A DNA stretch of 64,000 nt from Ancylobacter amanitiformis (GTDB taxonomy: Bacteria > Pseudomonadota > Alphaproteobacteria > Rhizobiales > Xanthobacteraceae), in assembly GCF_030814815.1 (NCBI RefSeq), contig NZ_JAUSVR010000018.1, positions 1 through 64,000 on the forward strand, in the 5' to 3' direction. Below, piece by piece: positions 49,482-57,735 of the stretch. How positions within the stretch are numbered: the first letter of the stretch is position 1; every line of letters starts with the position of its first letter. The notes beneath the pieces were generated by a model, which saw nothing but the letters and a program-made list of their open reading frames with translations, searched no databases and was not told the origin of the DNA. The position numbers and the translations under genes were made by a program.

Positions 49482-50474
49482 TCAAGGCTTCTTCGTTTCC
49501 TTGCCGAGGATCACGATCCAGCGGTCGACGTCTGCATTGACGATCGCCTGCATGGCGGCGGCGCCCTGCTCCTTGGCGGTCGGCGTCCGGGCACCAATGT
49601 CGACGAGACGCTTCTGAACGGCGGGATCGGCGAGCGACGTGGCGATTGCGCCTTCCAGCTTGCTCAGGATTTCCGGGGGCGTTCCCTTTGGAGCATAGAG
49701 CCCGGTCCATGTCTCCGACTTGAATTCGGGCAGCCCCGCCTCCGTCGAGGTCGGCACGTCCGGTATCACCGGCGACCGTTGATCGGCGGCGACGACGAGC
49801 GCCCGGGTAAGGCCCCCGTTCACCTGCCCGCTGACAGAGGCCACCAGATCGCACGACCCGTCGAGATTGCCTGACATGATGTCGTTGATCGTCTGCCCGA
49901 ACCCCTGATAGGCGACATAGGTCGGCTTTACCCCAATGAGCTGGAAGAATTGCACGCAGGTAATGTGCGAGGCCGCCCCGATCCCGGAATGTCCAAACTT
50001 GAGGCCAGGCCCCTTCTCCTTGGCGTATGCGATGAACTCCGCGAGATTCTTGGCCGGAAAATCGTTGCGCACGAAGATGATGTTGGGGGTCACCGATACC
50101 AGTCCCAGATAGGCGAAATCCGTCTTCGGGTTGTGCGGAAGCTTTGGGTTAATGGCGACCGCCGCCGCATGGGTTCCCAGATGCCCGAGCCCGATCGTAT
50201 AGCCATCGGGTGCCGCGTTCTTGCCGCGTGTCGATCCCGTCGCTCCGCCAGCGCCCGGAATGTTCTCGACAATCACGTTCTGGCCGAGCTGCTTGCTGAG
50301 GGATTCGGCCATGATCCGGCCGGTCGTGTCGGCAGCCCCCCCCGCCGCGAAGGGGACGATCAGAGTGATCGGACGCTCAGGATAGCCTTGGGCCCACAAG
50401 GAGCCTGTCGCAATTACCGTCAGAACAGCGGCAATGGCTGTGGGCATGCCCATTCGGCAGAATCTATTTTTCAT
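49482..50474 (-). CDS. tctC: Tripartite tricarboxylate transporter substrate-binding protein (Bug family)
   Basis: A 330-residue periplasmic receptor. After the signal peptide (MKNRFCRMGMPTAIAAVLTV...WAQG) come YPERPITLIVPFAAGGAADT and ENIPGAGGATGSTRGKNAAP, diagnostic for Bug proteins, and late VPTSTEAGLPEFKSETWTG. ATG 50474 has GGGAGGG just upstream. It is divergent from tctB-tctA at 51010. It heads the leftward operon of hydrolases and the dehydrogenase. Confidence 0.93.
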   Translation of the reverse strand: MKNRFCRMGMPTAIAAVLTVIATGSLWAQGYPERPITLIVPFAAGGAADTTGRIMAESLSKQLGQNVIVENIPGAGGATGSTRGKNAAPDGYTIGLGHLGTHAAAVAINPKLPHNPKTDFAYLGLVSVTPNIIFVRNDFPAKNLAEFIAYAKEKGPGLKFGHSGIGAASHITCVQFFQLIGVKPTYVAYQGFGQTINDIMSGNLDGSCDLVASVSGQVNGGLTRALVVAADQRSPVIPDVPTSTEAGLPEFKSETWTGLYAPKGTPPEILSKLEGAIATSLADPAVQKRLVDIGARTPTAKEQGAAAMQAIVNADVDRWIVILGKETKKP

Positions 50475-50621
50475 GACACCCTCCCGTAAGTGCGCTCGTT
50501 CTGTCTGGCGTGAGCGCCGGAAGCCGCGGGGCACCGGCCAGCCGCGACTTTCTCTCCCGGCAAAATAGTGAATAAAATTGTACTTAGCAATCTACAAAAC
50601 CATTCTGATAGTTTTGACATG

Positions 50622-50631
50622 GCCAATTGGC
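50622..50631. promoter_or_regulatory. Perfect palindrome GCCAATTGGC
   Basis: A 10-bp dyad just after TTGACA (50615-50620) in the tctC/tctB control region, 148 bp from the tctC start. Possible operator. Confidence 0.35.
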
Positions 50632-50793
50632 ACGTAGGGCGGGTGCCATGACGTCGACAGAATGCCAGACATTCGGAGACCAGAACGCGAATTGTAGGCA
50701 CCGCAACCGGAGCAGAAGGCGCGATACTTGGTCGCTCGCGTGGCGTCCGCGATGAATCTGAAGCCGCTCGCCGAAACGGCCCTTGACTTTAAT

Positions 50794-50819
50794 TTGGCTT
50801 TATATCAATCAATAGCCAA
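50794..50819. promoter_or_regulatory. Inverted pair TTGGCT-N14-AGCCAA
   Basis: Six-base arms around an AT-rich centre containing TATATC, near TTGACT (50783). The half-site TTGGC also occurs in the palindrome at 50622, suggesting the same regulator. Confidence 0.35.
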
Positions 50820-51009
50820 TCGAGTTGGCCTTCTACGGTCAAGTCATTTCGTTTGTCCCGAACTACGCCATGTCGGGACGGCTGCTCCAGATGGAAGCGG
50901 CCGGAATACGCCAGAGTGCGGCATCCATTGGCAACGCCATGGATCGTCGGCGGCCTTCACCTGCCGACCTAGACTTTGCCTATCGTGCCATTCGGTCCAG
51001 GAGAGATCG

Positions 51010-51495
51010 ATGAGAACAAATATGGGAACGGAAACGCCATCGGCCGTCAGATCCCCTTCTGACCTTGCAGGAAGCCTCTTCCTGTTCTTCGTGGCCGGAA
51101 TTGCTCTTTGGCAAGCCGATGGACTGACCTTTGGCACATTGGAGGCGGTCGGACCCGGCTTCATGCCGATCTCGCTCGCCGTCCTCCTGGCCGGCCTCGC
51201 GGCTCTTCTTTTCGTCTCCTCGTTGCGACGAAATGGTGAAGCGCTTGCAGCTTGGTCCTTGCGCCCACTGGTTTTCGTATTGGGTGCATTCATTGTCTTC
51301 GGCTTGGCTCTGCGTCCCCTGGGCCTGTCGGTCGCGGGGCCTCTGGCGGTGATACTCGCCGGTTTCGCCAGCAACGAAACACGCTTCTTCGAGACGGCCG
51401 CGTTCGGCATTGCCATGACGGCAGCGTGTATCGGCCTGTTCAAATATGCGCTGAACCTGCCAATCCCGCTGGCACCCTGGCTCCTAGGTTATTGA
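51010..51495 (+). CDS. tctB: Tripartite tricarboxylate transporter small membrane subunit
   Basis: A 161-residue protein with four predicted membrane helices. SDLAGSLFLFFVAGIALWQA, TLEAVGPGFMPISLAVLLAG and the terminal LNLPIPLAPWLLG follow the TctB pattern. ATG 51010 is chosen because the first helix starts 20 residues later. It is 9 bp upstream of tctA. Confidence 0.9.
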   Translation: MRTNMGTETPSAVRSPSDLAGSLFLFFVAGIALWQADGLTFGTLEAVGPGFMPISLAVLLAGLAALLFVSSLRRNGEALAAWSLRPLVFVLGAFIVFGLALRPLGLSVAGPLAVILAGFASNETRFFETAAFGIAMTAACIGLFKYALNLPIPLAPWLLGY

Positions 51496-51504
51496 GGCCG
51501 GCCG

Positions 51505-53004
51505 ATGGATATCTTCTCGAATCTCAGCCTCGGCTTCACCGTCGCGCTGTCGATGCAGAACCTCATGCTCTGCTTCATCGGCTGCCTTGTCGGTACGTTG
51601 ATCGGCGTCCTGCCGGGCGTGGGTCCCATCGCGACCATCGCCATGCTTTTGCCGCTGACCTTCAAGGTCGATCCTACGGGCGCCCTGATCATGCTCGCAG
51701 GCATCTATTACGGCGCGCAATATGGTGGCTCGACCACCGCCATCCTGATCAACATTCCCGGCGAGGCGACCTCCGTCGTCACGGCGCTCGACGGGCATGC
51801 GATGGCAAAGAAGGGGCGGGCAGGCGTTGCACTCGGCATCGCCGCCATCGGCTCCTTCATTGCCGGGACCATTGCCACGCTCGCGATCGCGCTCCTCGGC
51901 AAGCCATTGACGGGGCTCGCCCTGCTGTTCGGGCCGGCCGAGTATTTCGCGCTCATGATCCTTGGTCTTGCCCTTGCGGTTGCGCTTGCACGCGGGCCGG
52001 CACTCAAAGCGATCATCATGATCGTTCTCGGCGTGCTGCTCTCAACCGTCGGTACCGACCTCGACACCGGCGAGGAGCGCCTGACGCTGGGGCTGGTCGG
52101 CTTGAGCGACGGCATCGATTTCGCCACCATCGCGATGGGGATCTTCGGGCTTGCCGAGATCCTCAAGAACATCGAGGCGCCTGAAGCCCGGGATGTCGTC
52201 AAGGGCTCGATCGGTCGGCTTCTGCCTTCCTGGCTGGATTTCCGGCGGGCGCTGAAACCCGTGCTGCGCGGAACCTTGCTCGGCTCCGGGCTCGGCATTC
52301 TTCCCGGAAACGGCGCCGTCATCGCCCCCTTCGCCTCCTACACGCTGGAAAAGAAGCTCAGCAAGAACCCCTCCGAGTTCGGAAACGGCGCCATCGAGGG
52401 TGTGGCGGGGCCGGAGTCGGCGAACAATGCGGCGGCTCAGACCGCGTTCATCCCGCTGCTCACCCTGGGCATACCTCCGAATGCCGTCATGGCCCTCATG
52501 ATCGGCGCCATGACGATCCATGGCATCATTCCAGGCCCGCTCGTCATGACGAAGAGCCCAGATCTGTTCTGGGGAATGATCGCGTCGATGTGGATCGGCA
52601 ACCTGATGCTGGTCGTCATCAACCTGCCGCTGATCGGCATATGGGTACGGCTGCTCAAAGTCCCGTACCGCCTCATGTATCCGGCGATCCTGCTGTTCTG
52701 CGCGATCGGCATCTATTCGATCAACAACAACCCTGGTGATGTCTATGTAACGGCATTCTTCGGTCTGCTTGGCTATCTGTTCTACAAGCTGGGCTTTGAG
52801 CCGGCGCCGATGCTCCTGGGGTTTGTCCTCGGCAAGTTGCTGGAACAAAAGCTGCGACAGGCCCTCACCCTCGCCGACGGCGACATGCTGGCAGTGATCG
52901 GACGCCCGACGGCCGCGGTTTTCCTGGTCGCCGCCCTTATCGTAATCGCGGTCTCGCTCTCTCCGACGATAACGCGGAAGCGTGATGAGGTTCTCGCCGA
53001 GTAA
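51505..53004 (+). CDS. tctA: Tripartite tricarboxylate transporter large membrane subunit
   Basis: A 499-residue, about 12-helix permease. The two conserved glycine/proline motifs GVLPGVGPIATIAMLLPLTF and YYGAQYGGSTTAILINIPGE are near the N-terminus, and the mirrored GLGILPGNGAVIAPF and EGVAGPESANNAAAQTAFIP are in the second half. It co-transports a carboxylate with protons or sodium, using TctC as receptor. Confidence 0.95.
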   Translation: MDIFSNLSLGFTVALSMQNLMLCFIGCLVGTLIGVLPGVGPIATIAMLLPLTFKVDPTGALIMLAGIYYGAQYGGSTTAILINIPGEATSVVTALDGHAMAKKGRAGVALGIAAIGSFIAGTIATLAIALLGKPLTGLALLFGPAEYFALMILGLALAVALARGPALKAIIMIVLGVLLSTVGTDLDTGEERLTLGLVGLSDGIDFATIAMGIFGLAEILKNIEAPEARDVVKGSIGRLLPSWLDFRRALKPVLRGTLLGSGLGILPGNGAVIAPFASYTLEKKLSKNPSEFGNGAIEGVAGPESANNAAAQTAFIPLLTLGIPPNAVMALMIGAMTIHGIIPGPLVMTKSPDLFWGMIASMWIGNLMLVVINLPLIGIWVRLLKVPYRLMYPAILLFCAIGIYSINNNPGDVYVTAFFGLLGYLFYKLGFEPAPMLLGFVLGKLLEQKLRQALTLADGDMLAVIGRPTAAVFLVAALIVIAVSLSPTITRKRDEVLAE

Positions 53005-53028
53005 TCGATCGACCCGCGCGGCCCGGGA

Positions 53029-53763
53029 TCAGGGAGCCAGGCCGTAGGCTGACAGCGCCGCGTCGATCGTGCCGTCTTCCTTGAGGGTCTTCATCAATCG
53101 CTCCGTCGCGGCAAGCGCGGCGGGGCGGCCCCGCGGGACGATCACCGCCGTTTCGGCCTTGTGGAAGTGGCCGGAGACCATGGCGGCACCTTCGACCGTC
53201 CCAAGCAATGACTGGATGGATTCGCGGCCGAGCGCGATGGCATCGACCTCCCTGGCTACGAACAAGGCGACGGCCTCGTCGAGCGCAACCACCGATCTGG
53301 GCACGATATTCGTCAGGCTTCGCACGGCGCTGCGAAGCGTCGCGGTTCCCTCCACGCCGACGACGCGCACCGAAGGGCTGTCCACATCCGCAACATTGGC
53401 CAGCCCCATGCCGGCTCGAACGAGATAGGTGCTCACGCCGGCATAGTAGGCCGGCCCGACGCCAACCCGCCGTCGGCGCTCGTCGTCAATCGGCACGAAG
53501 GACAGCGACCACGACCCGTCCGTCGCGTGGCTGATAATCTGGCCCGAGCTGTCGAATTCCACAAGGTTCAGGTCGAGGCCGCAGCGTTGCGCGATGGCCT
53601 CGGCCAGGATCACGGTCGGGCCCTCGGGACGGCCGCCATCGGTGCGGCGCCGGGTCCACACCGCCGAAACGGCTTGCCCCACGGCGATGCCGACATCCAG
53701 CCGGCCGCGTGGGGCGAGTTCGTGACGCTCCAGATCGGAAAGGCGGACGGATGAATATGGCAT
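53029..53763 (-). CDS. Binding-protein-like (SBP_bac_3) protein without signal peptide
   Basis: A 244-residue protein with the fold pattern of a polar-amino-acid-type binding protein: GRLDVGIAVGQAVSAVW, PTVILAEAIAQRCGLDLNLV, FVPIDDERRRRVGVGPAYYAG, VRVVGVEGTATLRSAVRSL and a C-terminal LKEDGTIDAALSAYGLAP. It starts MPYSSVRLSDLERHELAPRG and has no hydrophobic leader. It therefore probably remains in the cytoplasm and may act as a ligand sensor or carrier. It is convergent with tctA and lies 45 bp upstream of the small monooxygenase gene's direction. No cognate permease is present. Confidence 0.75.
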   Translation of the reverse strand: MPYSSVRLSDLERHELAPRGRLDVGIAVGQAVSAVWTRRRTDGGRPEGPTVILAEAIAQRCGLDLNLVEFDSSGQIISHATDGSWSLSFVPIDDERRRRVGVGPAYYAGVSTYLVRAGMGLANVADVDSPSVRVVGVEGTATLRSAVRSLTNIVPRSVVALDEAVALFVAREVDAIALGRESIQSLLGTVEGAAMVSGHFHKAETAVIVPRGRPAALAATERLMKTLKEDGTIDAALSAYGLAP

Positions 53764-53808
53764 CTACAGTTCCTTGAGGATGAAAACCCGGCGCGCCGTC
53801 GGCGCGTC

Positions 53809-54114
53809 TCACGCCGGCGCGAAGACCGCCGCCTCGCTTTCGTGCGTCACCATGGGCGGAGCGGCGAAATAAGCTCCCACGAGCCCCCTCCATTCCTGGA
53901 AGTCGTCCGACGCGCGAAAATCGACCATGTGATTCTCGACTGTCTCCCACTTGACCCTCAGTCGATACAGGTTCGGCGTCTCGATCACCTTCTGAAGGGA
54001 CAGCCCATGGCATCCCTTGGCGCGCAGGAACAGCGGCGCTGCCATTGCCACTCCCTTTTCGAAAGCATGTTCGTCGCCAGGCCTGATGGTGAGTTCGGCT
54101 ACTTCCATGATCAT
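53809..54114 (-). CDS. Antibiotic-biosynthesis-monooxygenase-fold (ABM) protein
   Basis: A 101-residue ferredoxin-like ABM protein: IMEVAELTIRPGDEHAFEKG, then GCHGLSLQKVIETPNLYRLR and VKWETVENHMVDFRASDDF, ending WRGLVGAYFAAPP. The H in VENH and the W in VKW are the usual conserved residues. Such proteins are cofactor-free oxygenases or small isomerases; here the substrate is unknown. It lies upstream of and co-directional with the signal-less binding-protein-like gene. Confidence 0.85.
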   Translation of the reverse strand: MIMEVAELTIRPGDEHAFEKGVAMAAPLFLRAKGCHGLSLQKVIETPNLYRLRVKWETVENHMVDFRASDDFQEWRGLVGAYFAAPPMVTHESEAAVFAPA

Positions 54115-54253
54115 GACGGGGCTCCCCAGGAAATGATGTCATCCGTGCGCAGACAGCCAGACCGGCACGGTCACTGCACTTGTGTTCTCACCAAGTGCAG
54201 TTGCCGGCAAATGTCCAGATAAATGGGTAGGCCGCCGGTCGAAGATAATCTCT
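54115..54253. other. Gap between tam and the ABM gene
   Basis: About 140 bp. Contains TGCACTTGTG...AAGTGCAG (CTGCACTT at 54175 region and its near complement at 54196-54201), a weak inverted repeat, but nothing definite. Confidence 0.35.
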
Positions 54254-55042
54254 CTACCCCAAGCACCGCGCGATGATGAAGAGGCGTGGAAAGCGGAGCA
54301 GTACGGTGCCATTTTCGTGCGCCGGGTAATGCCGTGCGATGGAAGCTCGGTATCGCTCAAGGTATTCGGCGCGCTCCTCCGGCGAGAGCGGGTCGATATA
54401 GGGCTTCAGACCCGTGCTCTTGAACCACTCCACGATCGCCGCCGCGCCGGCCATCTCATGCACATAGGTCGTCGACCAGATGTCGATCGAGCAGCCGCTA
54501 GCACGAAGCCAGCGATAATAGTCGTCGAAGCTGCCGATCTCGGCCTTGGCTGCATTGGCGGCGCGAAGGCGATCAGCCCAAGGCCCGCCTTCCGCGACCT
54601 CCCGCATGGCGACATGCGAGGGTTCCGCCAGATTGTCGGGCATCTGCACCGCAAGGCACCCGCCGGGCGTCAGTGCCCGCACCAGTCGCGCAAAAAGACG
54701 CTCATGCTCGGGAACCCATTGCAACACCGCGTTCGCGAACAGGAGGTCATAGGACCGCTTAGGTTGCCAGATCGCGATATCGGCCTGATCGAAGCTCATG
54801 TGCGGGAGGCGCTCACGCGCCTTGGCGAGCATGCTCGCCGAACTATCCATTCCCTCTACGACCGCCCTGGGATAGCGGTGGACGAGAAGCTCGGTGCTGT
54901 TGCCGGGGCCGCATCCGATGTCGAGGCAGGCGCGCGGTTCGTTCAGCGGCACGCGGGCGAGCAGATCGAACGCCGGCCGTGTCCGCTCATCCTCGAACTT
55001 GAGATACTGCCCGGGGTTCCAGTCCTGCACCCGCGTCGTCAT
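54254..55042 (-). CDS. tam: Trans-aconitate 2-methyltransferase
   Basis: A 262-residue SAM-dependent methyltransferase. It starts [20 protein letters not shown] (the family's WDP-x-Y--F---R signature), has the SAM motif [16 protein letters not shown] (about residues 38-53), [30 protein letters not shown] and the C-terminal [10 protein letters not shown]. Tam methylates trans-aconitate, an inhibitor formed from cis-aconitate. Its place next to a tricarboxylate transporter is functionally sensible. ATG 55042 starts the conserved part. Confidence 0.9.
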   Translation of the reverse strand: MTTRVQDWNPGQYLKFEDERTRPAFDLLARVPLNEPRACLDIGCGPGNSTELLVHRYPRAVVEGMDSSASMLAKARERLPHMSFDQADIAIWQPKRSYDLLFANAVLQWVPEHERLFARLVRALTPGGCLAVQMPDNLAEPSHVAMREVAEGGPWADRLRAANAAKAEIGSFDDYYRWLRASGCSIDIWSTTYVHEMAGAAAIVEWFKSTGLKPYIDPLSPEERAEYLERYRASIARHYPAHENGTVLLRFPRLFIIARCLG

Positions 55043-55092
55043 CGCCCGCCACCTTCGAACTCGATCCCCAACCCGCGCCGGCACCCGTCGCG

Positions 55093-55728
55093 TCAAAAGG
55101 TGCCGAACACGCGCTTCAACTCGTCCACCTGGTCGGCATCGAGCAGGCGGGTCCGCTGGCCCCGGAGTGAGACCAGGAGCTTGGCTGTTTCCTCGAGTTC
55201 CTCGGCAGCATAGACCGCCGCGTGAAGATCTGTCGCGGATACGACCGGTCCGTGATTGGCGAGCAGCATGGCGGCATAGCGGCCGCCAAGCTCACGAATG
55301 AGATCTCCGGCCTTCGGCTCGCCCGGCCGCACATAGGGCACCAGCGGGACCTGCCCGACCCGCATCACGACATAAGGCGTCAGCGGTGGGATGCAGTCCT
55401 GGGGATCGACATCCGACAGGCAGGAAAGCGCGGTCGCGAATGTCGAGTGCAGGTGGACGACGGCACCGGTCGCCGGCCGGGTTTCGTAGAAGGCGCGATG
55501 AAGAAAGATCTCCTTCGACGGAGGATCACCGGCTATATGCCGGCCGTCCCGATCAAGCTTGGAGATGCGGGCGGGGTCGATAAAGCCGAGGCACGAATTG
55601 GTCGGCGTGATCAGAAGACCGTCCTCCACCGCCGCGCTGATATTGCCTGCCGAGCCGACGGAGAAGCCGCGCTCGAACAGTGAGCGGGACAGAAGCGCAA
55701 TATCCTCGCGCAGCCTTGACTCGTTCAT
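55093..55728 (-). CDS. otnC: 3-oxo-tetronate 4-phosphate decarboxylase (class II aldolase family)
   Basis: A 211-residue class II aldolase/adducin-fold enzyme. [36 protein letters not shown] (catalytic Glu), the metal histidines in [14 protein letters not shown] and [14 protein letters not shown] are present. Members in otnK operons convert a phosphorylated 3-oxo-tetronate to dihydroxyacetone phosphate and CO2. Its start overlaps the otnK stop by 4 bp. Confidence 0.9.
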   Translation of the reverse strand: MNESRLREDIALLSRSLFERGFSVGSAGNISAAVEDGLLITPTNSCLGFIDPARISKLDRDGRHIAGDPPSKEIFLHRAFYETRPATGAVVHLHSTFATALSCLSDVDPQDCIPPLTPYVVMRVGQVPLVPYVRPGEPKAGDLIRELGGRYAAMLLANHGPVVSATDLHAAVYAAEELEETAKLLVSLRGQRTRLLDADQVDELKRVFGTF

Positions 55729-56999
55729 GCCGAACCTCCCAGCTTGGCAAGCGCCTTGGTGAAGAAATCGGGGGCGCCGAAATTGCCCGACTTGAGAGCA
55801 AGCCCCAGCGGATGCTTACCGTCGCACACCAGCACGGGCACGCCGGGATCGATCTCGGGCCCGATCTCGAGGGCGCCGAGGCCGAGGGCGGAGACCACCG
55901 CACCCGATGTCTCGCCGCCCGCCACCACCAGCCGCTTCGTACCGGAAGCAACGAGCGTGCGCGCCGTCTGCGCGAACAGGGCGTCGAGGGCCGCCGCCAG
56001 GCGCTCGCGTCCATGCTTCTCCTGCAGACGGGCGACCTGCTCCGGCGGGGCCGAGGAATAGACCAGAGGCGCCTGCCCCTCGCGTGCCTGGATGAACGTA
56101 GCGAGCGTGTCCGGCGTCACCGTACCGTCCAGCACATCCTCCACATCCACATTCAGGACCGGATGAGAGGTTGCATGCCATTCGATCTGCTGACGCGTCG
56201 CCCCCGAACAGCTTCCGGCGAGGATCGCCTCCGGGCCGTCGATCCCGGAGAAAGCCGACGGCGTCGGCGACATCAGCCCCTGATCGCGAAAATTCGCCGG
56301 TAACGCCAGCGCAATACCGGAGCCGCCGGTAATCAGCGGGGCGTCGCGGCATGCCCGGCCGATGATTTCGAGGTCGTCGTCGCTCAGCGCATCGACGATG
56401 ACCAGCGTCTCGTCGCGCGCCACCGCCGCGTCCAGTGCCGCCCGCAGAACCGATGCACCGGCATGGACCTGCGGCCACGCGACCTGACCAACCTCGCCCG
56501 TGGTTTGACGGCGGAGCCAACGCCGGATGTCCGGGTCCGTCATCGGATTGAGCGGGTGATGCTGCAGGCCGGATTCGCTCAACAACCGATCGTGGACGAA
56601 GAGGTGGCCCTGATAGACGGTACGACCAACCGTCGGAAAGGCCGGGCACGCCACCACGCCCTTAACGCCGAGCGCTTGTGCCAGCGCCTCGGCAACGGGG
56701 CCGATATTGCCGGCCGGTGTCGAATCGAAGGTGGAACAGTATTTGAAGACGAATTGCCGGCATCCCTGCGCCTGAAGCCAGGCGAGGGCTTTCAGCGAGA
56801 CGGCCACGGCCTCATTGGCTGGTATGGAGCGGCTCTTGAGCGAAATGACGCCGGCTTCGATCTGCTCGGAGGACGGCTCGTCGGGCACGCCCAGATACTG
56901 CGCGGTCCGCATCCCCCCCTGCCCGGGCAATCCCTTGGCTAGCGTATTGGCGATGTCGCTCGCACCGGTGAAGTCGTCTGCGATAACCCCGAGCAGCAT
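55725..56999 (-). CDS. otnK: 3-oxo-tetronate kinase (four-carbon acid sugar kinase family)
   Basis: A 424-residue kinase of the former DUF1537 family. The N-terminal MLLGVIADDFTGASDIANTL supplies the substrate aspartates, the middle has VKGVVACPAFPTVGRTVYQG and HLFVHDRLLSESGLQHHPLN, and the C-terminal ATP half has VVAGGETSGAVVSALGLGAL and the terminal GLALKSGNFGAPDFFTKAL. All family landmarks and the normal length are present. It phosphorylates a 3-oxo-tetronate at C4, upstream of OtnC. Confidence 0.92.
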   Translation of the reverse strand: MLLGVIADDFTGASDIANTLAKGLPGQGGMRTAQYLGVPDEPSSEQIEAGVISLKSRSIPANEAVAVSLKALAWLQAQGCRQFVFKYCSTFDSTPAGNIGPVAEALAQALGVKGVVACPAFPTVGRTVYQGHLFVHDRLLSESGLQHHPLNPMTDPDIRRWLRRQTTGEVGQVAWPQVHAGASVLRAALDAAVARDETLVIVDALSDDDLEIIGRACRDAPLITGGSGIALALPANFRDQGLMSPTPSAFSGIDGPEAILAGSCSGATRQQIEWHATSHPVLNVDVEDVLDGTVTPDTLATFIQAREGQAPLVYSSAPPEQVARLQEKHGRERLAAALDALFAQTARTLVASGTKRLVVAGGETSGAVVSALGLGALEIGPEIDPGVPVLVCDGKHPLGLALKSGNFGAPDFFTKALAKLGGSA

Positions 57000-57010
57000 G
57001 GTGCGTCTCC

Positions 57011-57673
57011 TTATGATCGAAACAGCCGGCGCAACTTCGCGACGGCGGCCTCCGGGCTGGTCAGGATGGGAACGCTGACGGCCGCGCGAACCGCGGCCGC
57101 GGCCGGGGCGGTTGAGAAATGCGCGAGCATGATGGCATCGAACCCGTTGATCGCCCGCGCCTGTTCGGCCACGAGCGCGTGGTGGGCGGGTGCATCTCCG
57201 GCGCGCAGCGCCGCCATCGCGCCCTCCGCGACAAAGCTGGTCAGACGGGCGGCCGATCCGAGGCGCTCGGCCTCTTCCGCGAACTCGGCCTCCATGCTGG
57301 CCTGGGCAGGTGCAAAGGTAACGATCATCGCCACCTTGCTGCCCTGGTCCATGGCGGCCTCGAACATGGCCTCGTTCGGTTTCAGCACCGGGATGTCGAG
57401 CAACCTCGCCGCCGTGGCGATGGCGCTTCCAAAGGCCGAGCAGGTGAAGAGGATGCCGTCGGCCCCGGTGGAGCGCGCATAGCGGGCGAGGCCGACGATC
57501 CGTTCCGTCAGTCCTTCCGATATCTCCCCTGCCCTGGCGAGATCGGGCGACAGACTATCGTCGAGAAGATTGAACGGCTCGGCATCGGGCCAGTCGCTGG
57601 CAAGAACCTTCTGGATCGGTTCAACGGCCACGGGAGTTGCGTGGATGAGGGCAATGCGCGGAGCCGCCGCCAT
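57011..57673 (-). CDS. Aspartate/glutamate-racemase-family protein with one active-site cysteine
   Basis: A 220-residue protein of the Asp/Glu racemase superfamily. IALIHATPVAVEPIQKVLAS, the first cysteine region GILFTCSAFGSAIATAARLL and PVLKPNEAMFEAAM are clear. The position of the usual second cysteine reads DAIMLAHFSTAPAAAAVRA, with no Cys. A single Cys is the arrangement of arylmalonate decarboxylase-type members, so racemisation is unlikely. It sits 12 bp upstream of otnK and probably belongs to the same pathway; an isomerase or decarboxylase role is possible. Confidence 0.82.
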   Translation of the reverse strand: MAAAPRIALIHATPVAVEPIQKVLASDWPDAEPFNLLDDSLSPDLARAGEISEGLTERIVGLARYARSTGADGILFTCSAFGSAIATAARLLDIPVLKPNEAMFEAAMDQGSKVAMIVTFAPAQASMEAEFAEEAERLGSAARLTSFVAEGAMAALRAGDAPAHHALVAEQARAINGFDAIMLAHFSTAPAAAAVRAAVSVPILTSPEAAVAKLRRLFRS

Positions 57674-57735
57674 GGGATGTTCGCCTCTGAGAAAAAGGGC
57701 GGCCGGCGCCTATGGTTTTGGCGCCGGCTGCCCAG

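Larger units (their letters stand above)
50475..51009. promoter_or_regulatory. Divergent control region tctC / tctBA
   Basis: A 535-bp gap with two AT-rich patches (50565-50615 and 50780-50820). It contains GCCAATTGGC (50622-50631) and the inverted pair TTGGCT...AGCCAA (50794-50819), both plausible regulator sites. The tctB frame is open from 50728 but that part has no TctB-like sequence. No regulator gene adjoins it. Confidence 0.5.

Noticed and set aside
50783..50806. A sigma-70 promoter from TTGACT and TATATC upstream of tctB
   Set aside because: The spacing between the two hexamers is only about 12 bp, too short for a normal promoter.
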